In this document: in pieces, positions 26,380 to 35,706 of the stretch
How the letters are laid out: each line of letters begins with the position of its first letter
Numbering within the stretch: the stretch's first letter is position 1
Source: Pontiellaceae bacterium B12227
GTDB lineage: Bacteria > Verrucomicrobiota > Kiritimatiellia > Kiritimatiellales > Pontiellaceae
Length of the DNA stretch: 64,000 nucleotides
Reading direction: 5' to 3'
Assembly: GCA_029432775.1 (NCBI GenBank)
Contig: JAROAZ010000027.1
Location: 22,350-86,349 of the forward strand
The notes under the pieces: model-generated
Databases searched by the model: none
What the model was told of the DNA's origin: nothing
The model's input: only the letters and a program-made list of their open reading frames with translations
Program-made: the position numbers and the translations under genes

Positions 26380-29300
26380 ATGAGAAAACAATTTATACTG
26401 CTAGGCCTTTCGGTGAGTCTGTTTGCCGGGATGCCCCTTTATGCGGCGAAATCCCGGCCGGATAAAACCGAGGCCACCGCGAAAAACTTTGAAGATGCCC
26501 GTCTAGCGATTGAGTTTCTTGCAACTAAATATCGGTCGTATAAGGGGAGGGACTATCTGAAGGAACTGGCGGTTCTGAAAAAGAAAGGCGCTTCGCTGAA
26601 AGAGCTTGATGCGTTGCGGTATGACGCGCTGGTGCTTGATAATCCTGAAGTGAGTTTCGATAAGATTCTCTTTCGCAGTTCCAAGTCCGCCAAGTTCCCG
26701 TCGAACTGGCAGGGGAATTCCACGCTGTTGCGTCAGGGGGGAAGGGAGATGAAACCCGACTTCGACGATGCGTTTCAAGTTCTGGATCTCAAGAAGAAGT
26801 CGGTCAAAACCCTCTATAAACCGGATAATGCCCGGGAAGGGCTGATGGATATCTGTCTGCATTATTCCGGCACCAAATTTCTCTACTCCGGCATCGACCT
26901 CGATTCCAACACCTTTCAGGTTTATGAGATGAAACTCAACGGAGCCGGACGGCGGAGGGTTACGCCGATCCTTCCGGAAATTGATAGCTACAACGGGATC
27001 TATCTACCCAATGGGAAGATTCTGTTTTGCTCAACCGCTTCGCTCAACTCGGTGCCGTGTGTGGGAGGAAAGGATTATGTCGGAACGCTCTATGAGATTG
27101 ATCCGGATGGCCGCAACATGAAGCAGGTCTGTTTCGATCAGGAAAACGACTGGTATCCCTGGGTCAAGGAAAGCGGACGTGTCATGTACAGCCGCTGGGA
27201 ATATACCGACAACTCACACTATTTTACCCGTATCCTGTTGGAAATGAATCCCGACGGCACCGGAAATCGCTCTATTTATGGCTCGAACTCCTATTGGCCC
27301 AATACCCTTTTCTATGCCAAGCAGATCCCTGGGCATCCTTCGAAGTTTTCCGCCATCGTCTCCGGGCACCATGGAACGGCACGGGCCGGCGAACTGATTA
27401 TCTTCGATCAAAATAAAGGCGGCTTCGAAGCCGACGGAGCCCTGCAGCGTATTCCCGGGCGCGGGGAGAAAGTCGAGCCCGTAATTGTGGATAACTATAT
27501 GCGCGGAAAGTGGCCGCGCTTTCTGCATCCCTATCCGGTAAGCGAAAACTTTTTTCTGGTGTCGGGGCAGCTTAAAGATCGGGGGCCGTGGTTGCTCTAT
27601 CTGGTTGATACGTTCGATAATATAGTGCCATTGGGAGAAAGCGATGCTTTGATGTTTGAGCCGATCCCGCTGATGAAACGCGAAGTTCCGCCGGTGATGC
27701 CGGATCGTCGCCGTCCCAATGCAAGCAACGGCACGATCTATATTCAGGATATCTATGAAGGCCCCGGTCTGGAGGGCATTCCGCGTGGCACCGTGGCGGG
27801 GCTCCGGCTATTTACATACGGCTATGCCTACCGCCTGAACGGGTCGCACGATGCACTGGCCATTGAAGGCGCATGGGATACGAAACGAGTGCTCGGCACG
27901 GTACCGGTTGAAGAAGATGGATCTGTGATGGTCAACGTGCCGCACAGCCGCCCGCTCTCTATCCAACCGATCGATAAGGACGGACTGGCGCTGCAGGTGA
28001 TGAGAAGCTGGACGGTTGCTCAGCAGGGCGAGGTGGTTTCCTGCGTGGGTTGTCATGAGCCGAGCAATGCGGCACCTCTATCACGCCCGGCTCTGGCTTC
28101 GAGGAAAGCGCCGCAGAATATTACGCCCTGGACGAAAGAAAAGATGCCCTACGGATTTGGATTTAAGCGCGAAATTCAGCCGATTCTGGATCGGTACTGT
28201 GTGGGTTGTCATGATGGCAGGAAAGATGAACGGCCGAATTTTGAGGACGACAGTGAGGTGCAATTCAGCAAGAGAGCACATTTCGGGAAGTCCTACATGG
28301 CATTGCATCCGTACGTTCGCCGGCCGGGGCCGGAAAGTAATTTGCACATGCTTTCTCCCATGGAATTTCATACCTCGACCAGTCCGCTTTTCCAACTCCT
28401 GGAAAAAGGGCACTATGGAGTGAAGGTGGACGATGCTTCGATGCGTCAGCTTGCCACGTGGGTCGATCTGAATGTGCCTTACCACGCGACCTGGACCGAG
28501 GTCAGCGGCAGCGAACAAACGCGTGATAGTGCAAAGCTCACCATGAAATATAAGAAGCGGTTCAGTGGCATTAACGACAATATTGAGTGGATGCCGCCGC
28601 AGGTTTCCCGTCCCAAGTTTGTAAAGCCGGCCCGGCAGAAGAAAAAGCCTGGGCCTCTAACGCTGGAGGGCTGGCCGCTGAATAATCAGCAATCATTCGG
28701 GCAGCGCGCTATCTCATTCGAGGGGCAGACCCTGAATTTTGTAAAGATTCCGGCGGGCAGCTATGTGATGGGATCTGTTGACGGCGCGCAGGATGAACTT
28801 CCGCAAACGGTCGTTGAAATTAAGAAGCCATTCCTGATGTCCGCCACTGAAATTACGAATGAGCAGATGCAGCGGTTTATGCCGGAGCACGACAGTATGG
28901 TGATCGATCAGCAGTGGAAGGACCATATCTATGCCGGCTATCCCGCCAACGAACCGCAGATGCCTGTCGTTCGCGTAAGCTGGAACGAGGCTATGGGTTT
29001 CACCCAATGGCTGTCGGAAAAAACCGGTAAAAAAGTCAGTTTGCCAACCGAGGCGCAGTGGGAGTGGGCGGCCCGTGCCGGCAGCGATCAGTCATTTTTC
29101 TTTGGCACCGATGGGTACGAAAATCATGCCAATCTGGCCGATAAAAGCATCGGGCTCTTTGCCGTGCGCGGCGTGAATCCGAAGCCGGTTTCAGAAAAGA
29201 GGCGCACCCCGCTTAATGATTTTATTCCGCGCGACGACTCTTTTGACGATGGCAATATGGTTCCGTCCGGTACGGCTCAATATGCGCCGAATCCCTGGGG

Positions 29301-30048
29301 CCTTTGCGACATGCACGGGAACGTGGCTGAATGGACGCGCTCGTCATACATGCCTTATCCCTACAGCGAAAACGATGGCCGCAACGATTTGTCAGAAGAG
29401 ACACGTAAAGTGGTGCGCGGTGGTTCCTGGCGGGATCGCCCGAAAACGGCAACGTCGTCTTATCGGCTCATGTACGCCCCGTTCCAGAAGGTTTACAACG
29501 TCGGCTTCCGGGTCATCATGGAATTCGATTCCGAAGCAGAACTCGATGCCGAATTTTCATCGTGGAACGCGGCCTCAGTCCAAAAAACCTCCGCTTCGAA
29601 AAAGGTTCGAACTCCGTTGATTTCAGAAGAAGGTAACTCGCTGGATGCGACGATCACGGCAACGCGGCCGGTGGAAGGACGGGAGGGGCTGTGGATGCTC
29701 ATTGATGGAAACCATAAAACCAAATGGTTTGATCCCGAATTTGAAGCCAATATGTGGATTCAAATCCAACTCGAGGGGGGCGTGAAGGAAACGTGTAAGA
29801 CCTATCGACTGGTCTCCGGAAACGACGAGCCGCGGCGCGACCCGAAAGGCTGGGAACTCTATGGCTCCAATGATGAGGGGGGGAGCTGGGTGCTGTTGGA
29901 CAAACGGTCCGGCGAAGTGTTCAAGGAGCGACGCGAGGCGCGCGATTTTTCCATTGCAAAACCGGCGCCGTATAATGGCTACAAGTTGGTAATCACTGAA
30001 TGTGCCAAAGGGGTTCAGTTATCTGAGATTGAGCTGGATCTGGAGTAG
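26380..30048 (+). CDS. HzsA-related diheme protein fused to FGE-like and discoidin-like domains
   Basis: A 1222-residue exported multidomain protein with a signal peptide at about residues 1-22. A propeller half is followed by two heme sites, CVGCH at residues 555-559 and CVGCH at 607-611. At about residues 784-1047 is a formylglycine-generating-enzyme (SUMF1) type domain (IPAGSYVMGSVDGAQDE, LPTEAQWEWAARAG, WGLCDMHGNVAEW, VRGGSWRDRP, VGFRVIM). The FGE catalytic cysteine position (PxxCR in active enzymes) reads PKTATS here. The last 145 residues form an F5/8-type (discoidin) binding domain. It closes the operon. It is probably a cell-surface binding or electron-transfer protein rather than a sulfatase activator. 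Confidence 0.88.
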   Translation: MRKQFILLGLSVSLFAGMPLYAAKSRPDKTEATAKNFEDARLAIEFLATKYRSYKGRDYLKELAVLKKKGASLKELDALRYDALVLDNPEVSFDKILFRSSKSAKFPSNWQGNSTLLRQGGREMKPDFDDAFQVLDLKKKSVKTLYKPDNAREGLMDICLHYSGTKFLYSGIDLDSNTFQVYEMKLNGAGRRRVTPILPEIDSYNGIYLPNGKILFCSTASLNSVPCVGGKDYVGTLYEIDPDGRNMKQVCFDQENDWYPWVKESGRVMYSRWEYTDNSHYFTRILLEMNPDGTGNRSIYGSNSYWPNTLFYAKQIPGHPSKFSAIVSGHHGTARAGELIIFDQNKGGFEADGALQRIPGRGEKVEPVIVDNYMRGKWPRFLHPYPVSENFFLVSGQLKDRGPWLLYLVDTFDNIVPLGESDALMFEPIPLMKREVPPVMPDRRRPNASNGTIYIQDIYEGPGLEGIPRGTVAGLRLFTYGYAYRLNGSHDALAIEGAWDTKRVLGTVPVEEDGSVMVNVPHSRPLSIQPIDKDGLALQVMRSWTVAQQGEVVSCVGCHEPSNAAPLSRPALASRKAPQNITPWTKEKMPYGFGFKREIQPILDRYCVGCHDGRKDERPNFEDDSEVQFSKRAHFGKSYMALHPYVRRPGPESNLHMLSPMEFHTSTSPLFQLLEKGHYGVKVDDASMRQLATWVDLNVPYHATWTEVSGSEQTRDSAKLTMKYKKRFSGINDNIEWMPPQVSRPKFVKPARQKKKPGPLTLEGWPLNNQQSFGQRAISFEGQTLNFVKIPAGSYVMGSVDGAQDELPQTVVEIKKPFLMSATEITNEQMQRFMPEHDSMVIDQQWKDHIYAGYPANEPQMPVVRVSWNEAMGFTQWLSEKTGKKVSLPTEAQWEWAARAGSDQSFFFGTDGYENHANLADKSIGLFAVRGVNPKPVSEKRRTPLNDFIPRDDSFDDGNMVPSGTAQYAPNPWGLCDMHGNVAEWTRSSYMPYPYSENDGRNDLSEETRKVVRGGSWRDRPKTATSSYRLMYAPFQKVYNVGFRVIMEFDSEAELDAEFSSWNAASVQKTSASKKVRTPLISEEGNSLDATITATRPVEGREGLWMLIDGNHKTKWFDPEFEANMWIQIQLEGGVKETCKTYRLVSGNDEPRRDPKGWELYGSNDEGGSWVLLDKRSGEVFKERREARDFSIAKPAPYNGYKLVITECAKGVQLSEIELDLE

Positions 30049-30079
30049 TAGGGCGCCCGGATGCGCGAACGGTTTCGGC

Positions 30080-31750
30080 CTACCCGTTTTTCAGTGGACG
30101 GTAGCGGACGCGGTGCGGGGTCCAGTTGTCGCCTTTGGACTTTTTCATGAGCTCTTTAAAGGACTCATAGTTGCCTTCGTGCCAGATGACTTCCTCTCCT
30201 TCGAAGGCGAGGATGTGGGTGGCCACGCGGTCGAGGAACCATCGGTCATGGCTGATGACCACGGCGCAGCCGCCGAAGTTCATTAAGCCCTCTTCCAGTG
30301 ATCGGAGGGTGGCGACGTCGAGGTCGTTGGTCGGTTCGTCGAGCATCAGCAGGTTGCCGCCGCCACGCAGCAGCTTGGCCAAATGAACCCGGTTGCGCTC
30401 GCCGCCGGAAAGCACGCCAACTTTTTTCTGCTGTTCCGCTCCTTTAAAGTTGAAGCGCGCGCAGTAGGCCCGGCTGTTCATATCGCGGCCACCGACTTCG
30501 ATGGTTTCTTCGCCGTTGGATATTTCTTCCCAGATGGTTTTTCCGGCATCGAGATCTTCGCGGGATTGGTCCACGTAGGAAATGTTTACGCTTTCGCCGA
30601 GTTCCAGCTCGCCGGCGGTGATGTCCTCTTTACCGATGATCATTTTGAAGAGGGTGGTTTTTCCGGCTCCATTACCGCCGATGATGCCGACGATGCCGCC
30701 GGGAGGCAGATCGAAATTCACGCCGTCGAAAAGCAGCCGATCGCCGAATGCTTTGGCCAGGTCGCGCGCCTGAACCACTTTCCGCCCGAGGCGCTTGCCG
30801 ACCGGAATCTGAATGGCGAGGTTTTCTTCGGCGGTATCAAATTCCTGATTGGCCAGTTCGTCGTAGCGTTTGAGGCGGGCTTTGTTTTTAGTCAGGCGGC
30901 TGGAGGCATTCATGCGGACCCATTCGAGTTCCTGCTTCAGCATTTTTTTGCGGGAGGCATTCAGCTTCTGGGTCTTCTCGGCAATCATCTGCTTCTGTTC
31001 CAGCCAGGCTTCGTAGTTTCCTTTGTAGGGATAGGTTCGGCCGGCATCGAGTTCGAGAATCCATTCGGTGACGTTGGAGAGGAAGTAGCGGTCGTGCGTT
31101 ACGACGATGAGGGTGCCGGTGAAGCGCTTGAGATGTTCTTCCAGCCAGCCGACGGATTCGGCATCGAGGTGGTTGGTGGGTTCGTCGAGCAGGAGCACGT
31201 CGGGATTCTGCAGGAGCAAACGGCACATCGCCACGCGGCGTTTTTCTCCACCGGACAGCACATCGGCAATCTGATCGCCTTCCGGCAGGCGTAAGGCATC
31301 CATAGCCATTTCGACATGGCGGTCGAGCTCCCAGAGATTGTTGGCATCGATCTCTTCCTGGAGGCTGGCCACTTCGTCGTTGAGTTTGTCGGACTCCTCG
31401 TCGGAGATGTCGCCGCCGAGCAGTTCCCAGATTTCGTCGTAGCGGTCGAGCTTGGCCTGCTGTTCGGCCACGCCTTCCATCACGCACTCCTGAACGGTTT
31501 TACCGGCCGTCAGCTCGGGTTCCTGTTCGAGGTAGCCGATGTTGGCATTTTTGGCGATGATGCACTGGCCCATAAATTCTTCATCGAGTCCGGCCATGAT
31601 GCGCAGCAGGCTCGACTTGCCCGAGCCGTTTCCTCCGATGACCCCGATGCGTGCACCGAAAAAGAAGGAGAGGTTGACATCTTCCAGAATGGTTTTTGCA
31701 CCATGCTGCTTGGTCAGGTTTTCGAGGGTATAAATATATTCGCCGGCCAT
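30080..31750 (-). CDS. ettA: energy-dependent translational throttle ATPase (ABC-F)
   Basis: A 556-residue soluble ABC-F protein, the usual EttA length. It has two ATP-binding cassettes with Walker A GGNGSGKSS and GGNGAGKTT and signatures LSGGEKRRVAMCRLLL and LSGGERNRVHLAKLL. The inter-domain linker and arm (EWVRMNASSRLTKNKARLKRYDEL) carry the ribosome-contacting P-site tRNA interaction motif. EttA binds the ribosomal E site and gates the first steps of elongation according to ATP level. A GGAGAA site precedes the ATG. It ends 31 bases from the convergent fusion gene and is transcribed alone. Confidence 0.95.
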   Translation of the reverse strand: MAGEYIYTLENLTKQHGAKTILEDVNLSFFFGARIGVIGGNGSGKSSLLRIMAGLDEEFMGQCIIAKNANIGYLEQEPELTAGKTVQECVMEGVAEQQAKLDRYDEIWELLGGDISDEESDKLNDEVASLQEEIDANNLWELDRHVEMAMDALRLPEGDQIADVLSGGEKRRVAMCRLLLQNPDVLLLDEPTNHLDAESVGWLEEHLKRFTGTLIVVTHDRYFLSNVTEWILELDAGRTYPYKGNYEAWLEQKQMIAEKTQKLNASRKKMLKQELEWVRMNASSRLTKNKARLKRYDELANQEFDTAEENLAIQIPVGKRLGRKVVQARDLAKAFGDRLLFDGVNFDLPPGGIVGIIGGNGAGKTTLFKMIIGKEDITAGELELGESVNISYVDQSREDLDAGKTIWEEISNGEETIEVGGRDMNSRAYCARFNFKGAEQQKKVGVLSGGERNRVHLAKLLRGGGNLLMLDEPTNDLDVATLRSLEEGLMNFGGCAVVISHDRWFLDRVATHILAFEGEEVIWHEGNYESFKELMKKSKGDNWTPHRVRYRPLKNG

Positions 31751-31795
31751 AGAATTTCTCCATCAAATTGAGTGGGACTTTTTACCTGCGGGCAC

Positions 31796-31826
31796 AAAAA
31801 AGGGCAAGCCCGCGGCTTGCCCTTTT
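31796..31826 (-). terminator. rho-independent terminator of the HEAT-repeat gene
   Basis: The 9-base stem GGGCAAGCC/GGCTTGCCC with loop CGC is followed on the minus strand by TTTTTT (31796-31801 as A on plus). It lies just past the stop of the minus-strand HEAT gene at 31843. On plus it also has TTTT, so it can work in both directions. Confidence 0.85.
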
Positions 31827-31842
31827 GCTGAGAGTTTCCAAA

Positions 31843-33594
31843 CTATGGAAGCTCATCCGGCAGTGGTGGATTCGGAACCCAGTCGCCGTCTTCATTGGGG
31901 CGGAAGACGACTTTCAGTTCTCTGGTCCGGCCGTTGACAATGTATTTCAGGCGGAACGGCTCGGCGGGGATTACTTTGTTTGGAGGAGGTAAAGGAATGT
32001 TTGAAACACGGGTGCCGGGGAACTTTCTTTCCAGTGTTCGAACCGCCTCGGCCGGATTCGGCCGGATTTTCAGCAGGAGGGTATCCACTTCCGGATCGTT
32101 CAGTTCCAGCATGGCATCATGCAGGGCGGTGCCGGAGACCTTTTCGCCGGATTCGACCCGCTGAGCGAAACTCTCAATAACGGCTTCTTTGGTGCGCACG
32201 TCATCGTCGTAAGTAACGAGAATTTTGGCTGCAAAAGCGGCGATCTGGAAATCGTCATCATACACGGCCGCCATGAGCGGGAACTTGGAGCGCTGTTTGT
32301 AGGCGCGCAGTTTGCGGAATGCGAGTTCGCGGCGACCATCGGCGGCTTTTACCACCTTGATATCTTCTGATGCGCTTGTGGCCATATGATTAATCAGCAG
32401 TGGAATCAGTTCGCGGGTGGGTCGGAACTCTTTGGAGCGGAGCATGTCAGCGGTGGTGTCTCCATCGGAAACGAGGAGCCGGGCTTCGCGTTTATCCAGT
32501 TCAAAGGTGGGATTCAGTGCGGTGGCGGCCCCCCAGAGATCGAGCTGCCAGGCGGGAGCGCCCGCCCATTCTGAGCGTCCATTGAACCACTTCGCAGCAT
32601 CCGGATTTGCCGAGGAAACAGCAGCCGCAAGCGGTCCGGCGGCGGGCTCGCCGACGGTTTCCAATGCCTGGAACGCGTGTTCCCGAATGGCTTCGGAGGG
32701 ATGAGCTGCTGCAGCAACCAGGGCATCGAGACCGTTATCAATGGCCGCTAATTTCCGTGCTTCCTCGCGTTGGATCTTCGGGTTTTCTCCGATGGAGAGA
32801 GAGGCCAGCTGATACCAGACGGCATTATTTCCAGTGGTTGGAATTTTGCCGATGCCTTTCAGGATGGAGAGGGCGCATTCGCGGTCATAGTCGTTGTGAC
32901 TGCTCAGTGCTTTCAGGGCAACCGGTTCGGCGGCATCGCCGGCTTCAATTAGGCCGGCAATGGCTTCGTTGCGGACTTTGATGCTGATATCGGCCATGGC
33001 GGCGGTCAGCGGTTCGATGGCATCTGCTCCGCCGATGGCACGAATGGATGCTGCACTGGCACCGCGAAGGCGTACGGATCCTTTTGTAACAGTTTCCGCC
33101 AGTGCAGGGATGGCTTTGGGATCGCCAATCTGACCCAGCGATGCGGCGGCAGCGGCGGCAATGTTTTCATATTCATCGTTCAGGGCCTGAGCAAGGAGAT
33201 CGACGGCCTGGGTCGATTTAAGGCTGCCCAGGGCTTTGGCCGCAGTGAGACGCGCCGGATTGGTCGGGAGCGTGATCGCCTGCAGCATGTATTTTTCAGT
33301 GGACGGTGTGCCAATGGCAGCAAGCGCATCAATTGCTTTGTGGACGATGACGACATCCGGGTCCTGAACGAGGGCTCCGAGCGGGTCCACTGATGTTTCA
33401 TCTTTCAGTTCCGCCAGTGCATTGATGGCATCGAGGCGCATAAACTGTCGGGAGTCGGTCAGGGTTTTAACGAGTTTGCCGGTGTTGCCCTCGGCTTTCC
33501 ACTTGGCAATGTCATCGGGCTCGGTTTCGCAGCTCACCAGACTGAGAGCAAGGCAACTGCCCAGTGCGATCCGAATAAAGTGTGATATTTTCAT
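31843..33594 (-). CDS. HEAT-repeat lipoprotein
   Basis: A 583-residue lipoprotein of about 10-12 HEAT-like repeats. The start at 33594 (MKISHFIRIALG) has a GAGGGAAATTT leader. The lipobox is LVSC (Cys22). The helical repeats run to about residue 270 (DAINALAELKDETSVDPLGALVQDPDVVIVHKAIDAL is one), followed by a more divergent C-terminal half ending WVPNPPLPDELP. HEAT solenoids bind protein or nucleic-acid partners; the partner here is unknown. It is a tandem paralogue of the gene at 33743-35557, with the same order of domains and the same C-terminal motif (WVPxPxLPxxLP). Its own terminator lies downstream. Confidence 0.85.
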   Translation of the reverse strand: MKISHFIRIALGSCLALSLVSCETEPDDIAKWKAEGNTGKLVKTLTDSRQFMRLDAINALAELKDETSVDPLGALVQDPDVVIVHKAIDALAAIGTPSTEKYMLQAITLPTNPARLTAAKALGSLKSTQAVDLLAQALNDEYENIAAAAAASLGQIGDPKAIPALAETVTKGSVRLRGASAASIRAIGGADAIEPLTAAMADISIKVRNEAIAGLIEAGDAAEPVALKALSSHNDYDRECALSILKGIGKIPTTGNNAVWYQLASLSIGENPKIQREEARKLAAIDNGLDALVAAAAHPSEAIREHAFQALETVGEPAAGPLAAAVSSANPDAAKWFNGRSEWAGAPAWQLDLWGAATALNPTFELDKREARLLVSDGDTTADMLRSKEFRPTRELIPLLINHMATSASEDIKVVKAADGRRELAFRKLRAYKQRSKFPLMAAVYDDDFQIAAFAAKILVTYDDDVRTKEAVIESFAQRVESGEKVSGTALHDAMLELNDPEVDTLLLKIRPNPAEAVRTLERKFPGTRVSNIPLPPPNKVIPAEPFRLKYIVNGRTRELKVVFRPNEDGDWVPNPPLPDELP

Positions 33595-33690
33595 AAATTT
33601 CCCTCGTTTGAGTCCGGCGTATCGAACGTTATGAATCAGTTTACTGACATATAAGCAATAGAATGGCATTCGGCGGCAGAAATCAAAGAA

Positions 33691-33721
33691 AAAAAGGGCA
33701 GACCATACGATCTGCCCTTTT
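33691..33721 (-). terminator. rho-independent terminator of the second HEAT-repeat gene
   Basis: The stem GGGCAGA/TCTGCCC with loop CCATACGA is followed by TTTTTTT on the minus strand. It lies about 22 bases after the stop of the minus-strand gene 33743-35557. The stem base GGGCA and its position match the terminator of the paralogue downstream. Confidence 0.82.
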
Positions 33722-33742
33722 GAAAACATTGATCTACCGTTT

Positions 33743-35557
33743 TTAACGGGTTGGAAGTTGCGCCGGAAGTGCAGGCGTGGGAACCCAGTTGCCGCTGCCA
33801 TCTACCATGAAGGTAACCAGCAGTTCCCCTACGCGCGCTCCTTCAATATAGCCGAGGCGGAAGGTGACGGGCTGGGAGGCATGCCCGGTGGAATCTTTGG
33901 TTTCTGCACTCATGGGGCGTACGCCCGGATACTGCCGTTCGAACACCCGCATAGCGCGATCCGGATTCGGACGGATTTTCAGCAGCAGCGGCTCGGCGGC
34001 CGGTTCATCCATTTTCTGCAAGGCTACATAAAACGGTGAATCGGTCAGGACTTGCCCGGTTTCCAATTTGTCGGAAACCACTTTCATGAGCGGATTAAGA
34101 GCGCGTTTTTCCCCTTGGCTTCCGAGGATGTCTGCGGCATTGCCGGCAATCAGCTCATCTTCGTCTTCAATGGCGGAAATCAGCGGGAGGGTTGCAAGAT
34201 ATTCCGCTGCGGCCAGCTTTTCTTCGGCCAGTAAACGGTTGGCTTCTCCCCGGAACATGTCGCGTTTCTTTTTAACAACCGGAATGCCTTCGGCATTATA
34301 GTCGGGCTCTTCCGGCGGGGGTTTGGTTGTATCACCCAACAGCGCAATCATCATTGGAATGTACTCGCGTTCAGCTTTAAAGTCCGGGGACACGATTATG
34401 TTGAATGCCGGGCGGGCCTGCATTTCGAGGCTGGCAGCCGTTGCGCTGTCGAGATTGAACTCCGGGTTCAGAGAGGCCAGAGAGGCCCACAGGTCGATCC
34501 GCCAGGAAGGGGCTCCCGGCCATGAGCCGCGTTTGGCCATCCATGCTTTGGCCTCGCTTCCGGCATTTGCTTCAGCGTAGGCGAGGGCCTTGCTGAGTGC
34601 TTTCCGTCCATTACGTTCGAGTGCATAGGTGGCATGTTCCCGGAAATCACGTACATTGTGTGCGGCAGCTTCGAGCAACGTATCAAAGGCGGAGTCGTCC
34701 AGACTTGCAAGAGTCATCACGACCCCTTTGTCGATACCCGGTTTACTGTCAACAGAGGCGCGGGCGAGTTGATACCAGATCATGTTTGTTCCGGTTTCCG
34801 GAATTGTTTTCAGACCGCGGAGTACAGCAATGGCTCCGGCCCGGATTTTGGTTTCATCATTTTTAAGTGCTTCAAGTGCAAACGGAATGGAAGCATCTCC
34901 GATATTGATCAGGGCTGCTTTGGCAGCTTTTCCAACTCCATCGTTTTCATCAGCCAGAGCAGGGATCAGTCCCTTCGCGGCAGTTTCTCCGCCCGTTTGT
35001 CCCAACGATTCCGCACAGGTTTTGCGCAGTTTCGTAGAGGAATCGGACAGTTTTCCAACCAGCCCTTCGCTTCCGCTCTCGTCGCCGATCTGGCCCAATG
35101 ATAGGGCTGCGGCCAACTGCACATCTGCTTCTGCATCGTCGAGAGCTTCAACCAACTGGCTGACTGCCCCGACCGCTTTCAATTCGCCGAGCGTGCCGGC
35201 TGCGGTCAGGCGGGCCTGCGGGTAGTCGAGTTTGAGAGCGGCCGTCATGGGAGTGACTATGGACGGGGTGCCGATCTGTGCCAGCGACTCCACCGAAGCA
35301 AGAATGATGGTTTCTTCCGAATCGTTATAGAGAGCTGCCAACGCGTTGACAGCCGGTTCGGCTTTCAGTTCGCCGAGCGCCTCGGTAGCGGCGAGCCGTA
35401 CTTCAATTTTCGGATCAGCCAGTGCTTTAATGAGTTTTTCAATGTTACCGCTGGTTTTCCACTTCGCAACATCATCAATAGTACGACTGCAACCGGTGAG
35501 TCCAAGCATGGCAACAGCGGCCAGCAGGGTGAGATAAATAAACGGTCTTCTTTTCAT
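33743..35557 (-). CDS. HEAT-repeat lipoprotein, paralogue
   Basis: A 604-residue lipoprotein with lipobox LTGC (Cys23). HEAT-like repeats fill residues 25-300 (ATEALGELKAEPAVNALAALYNDSEETIILASVESLAQIG). A more divergent C-terminal half of about 300 residues ends WVPTPALPAQLP. It shares its order, length class and C-terminal signature with the gene downstream, so the pair arose by tandem duplication. Each gene keeps its own terminator, so they are probably separate transcripts. A probable outer-membrane or periplasmic scaffold; the partner is unknown. Confidence 0.83.
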   Translation of the reverse strand: MKRRPFIYLTLLAAVAMLGLTGCSRTIDDVAKWKTSGNIEKLIKALADPKIEVRLAATEALGELKAEPAVNALAALYNDSEETIILASVESLAQIGTPSIVTPMTAALKLDYPQARLTAAGTLGELKAVGAVSQLVEALDDAEADVQLAAALSLGQIGDESGSEGLVGKLSDSSTKLRKTCAESLGQTGGETAAKGLIPALADENDGVGKAAKAALINIGDASIPFALEALKNDETKIRAGAIAVLRGLKTIPETGTNMIWYQLARASVDSKPGIDKGVVMTLASLDDSAFDTLLEAAAHNVRDFREHATYALERNGRKALSKALAYAEANAGSEAKAWMAKRGSWPGAPSWRIDLWASLASLNPEFNLDSATAASLEMQARPAFNIIVSPDFKAEREYIPMMIALLGDTTKPPPEEPDYNAEGIPVVKKKRDMFRGEANRLLAEEKLAAAEYLATLPLISAIEDEDELIAGNAADILGSQGEKRALNPLMKVVSDKLETGQVLTDSPFYVALQKMDEPAAEPLLLKIRPNPDRAMRVFERQYPGVRPMSAETKDSTGHASQPVTFRLGYIEGARVGELLVTFMVDGSGNWVPTPALPAQLPTR

Positions 35558-35706
35558 AGATGTAATTTCCCCTTCAATCAGTGGACGTGTGTGTGTCCAT
35601 TGTTTGGACGCTACACGCTGAATTGAACGCCATGGTACAAAGTTGGGCGGTTGCTTTCAAGCGGGTTGCCTGTTTAGATTGTGAGACGGTTTCCACTGTC
35701 TGGAAA

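Noticed and set aside
17885..30048. Hydrazine synthase for anammox metabolism.
   Set aside because: The three proteins resemble the alpha-subunit architecture only. No beta/gamma subunit or hydrazine dehydrogenase gene is present, and HzsA-related proteins are widespread in PVC genomes without anammox.
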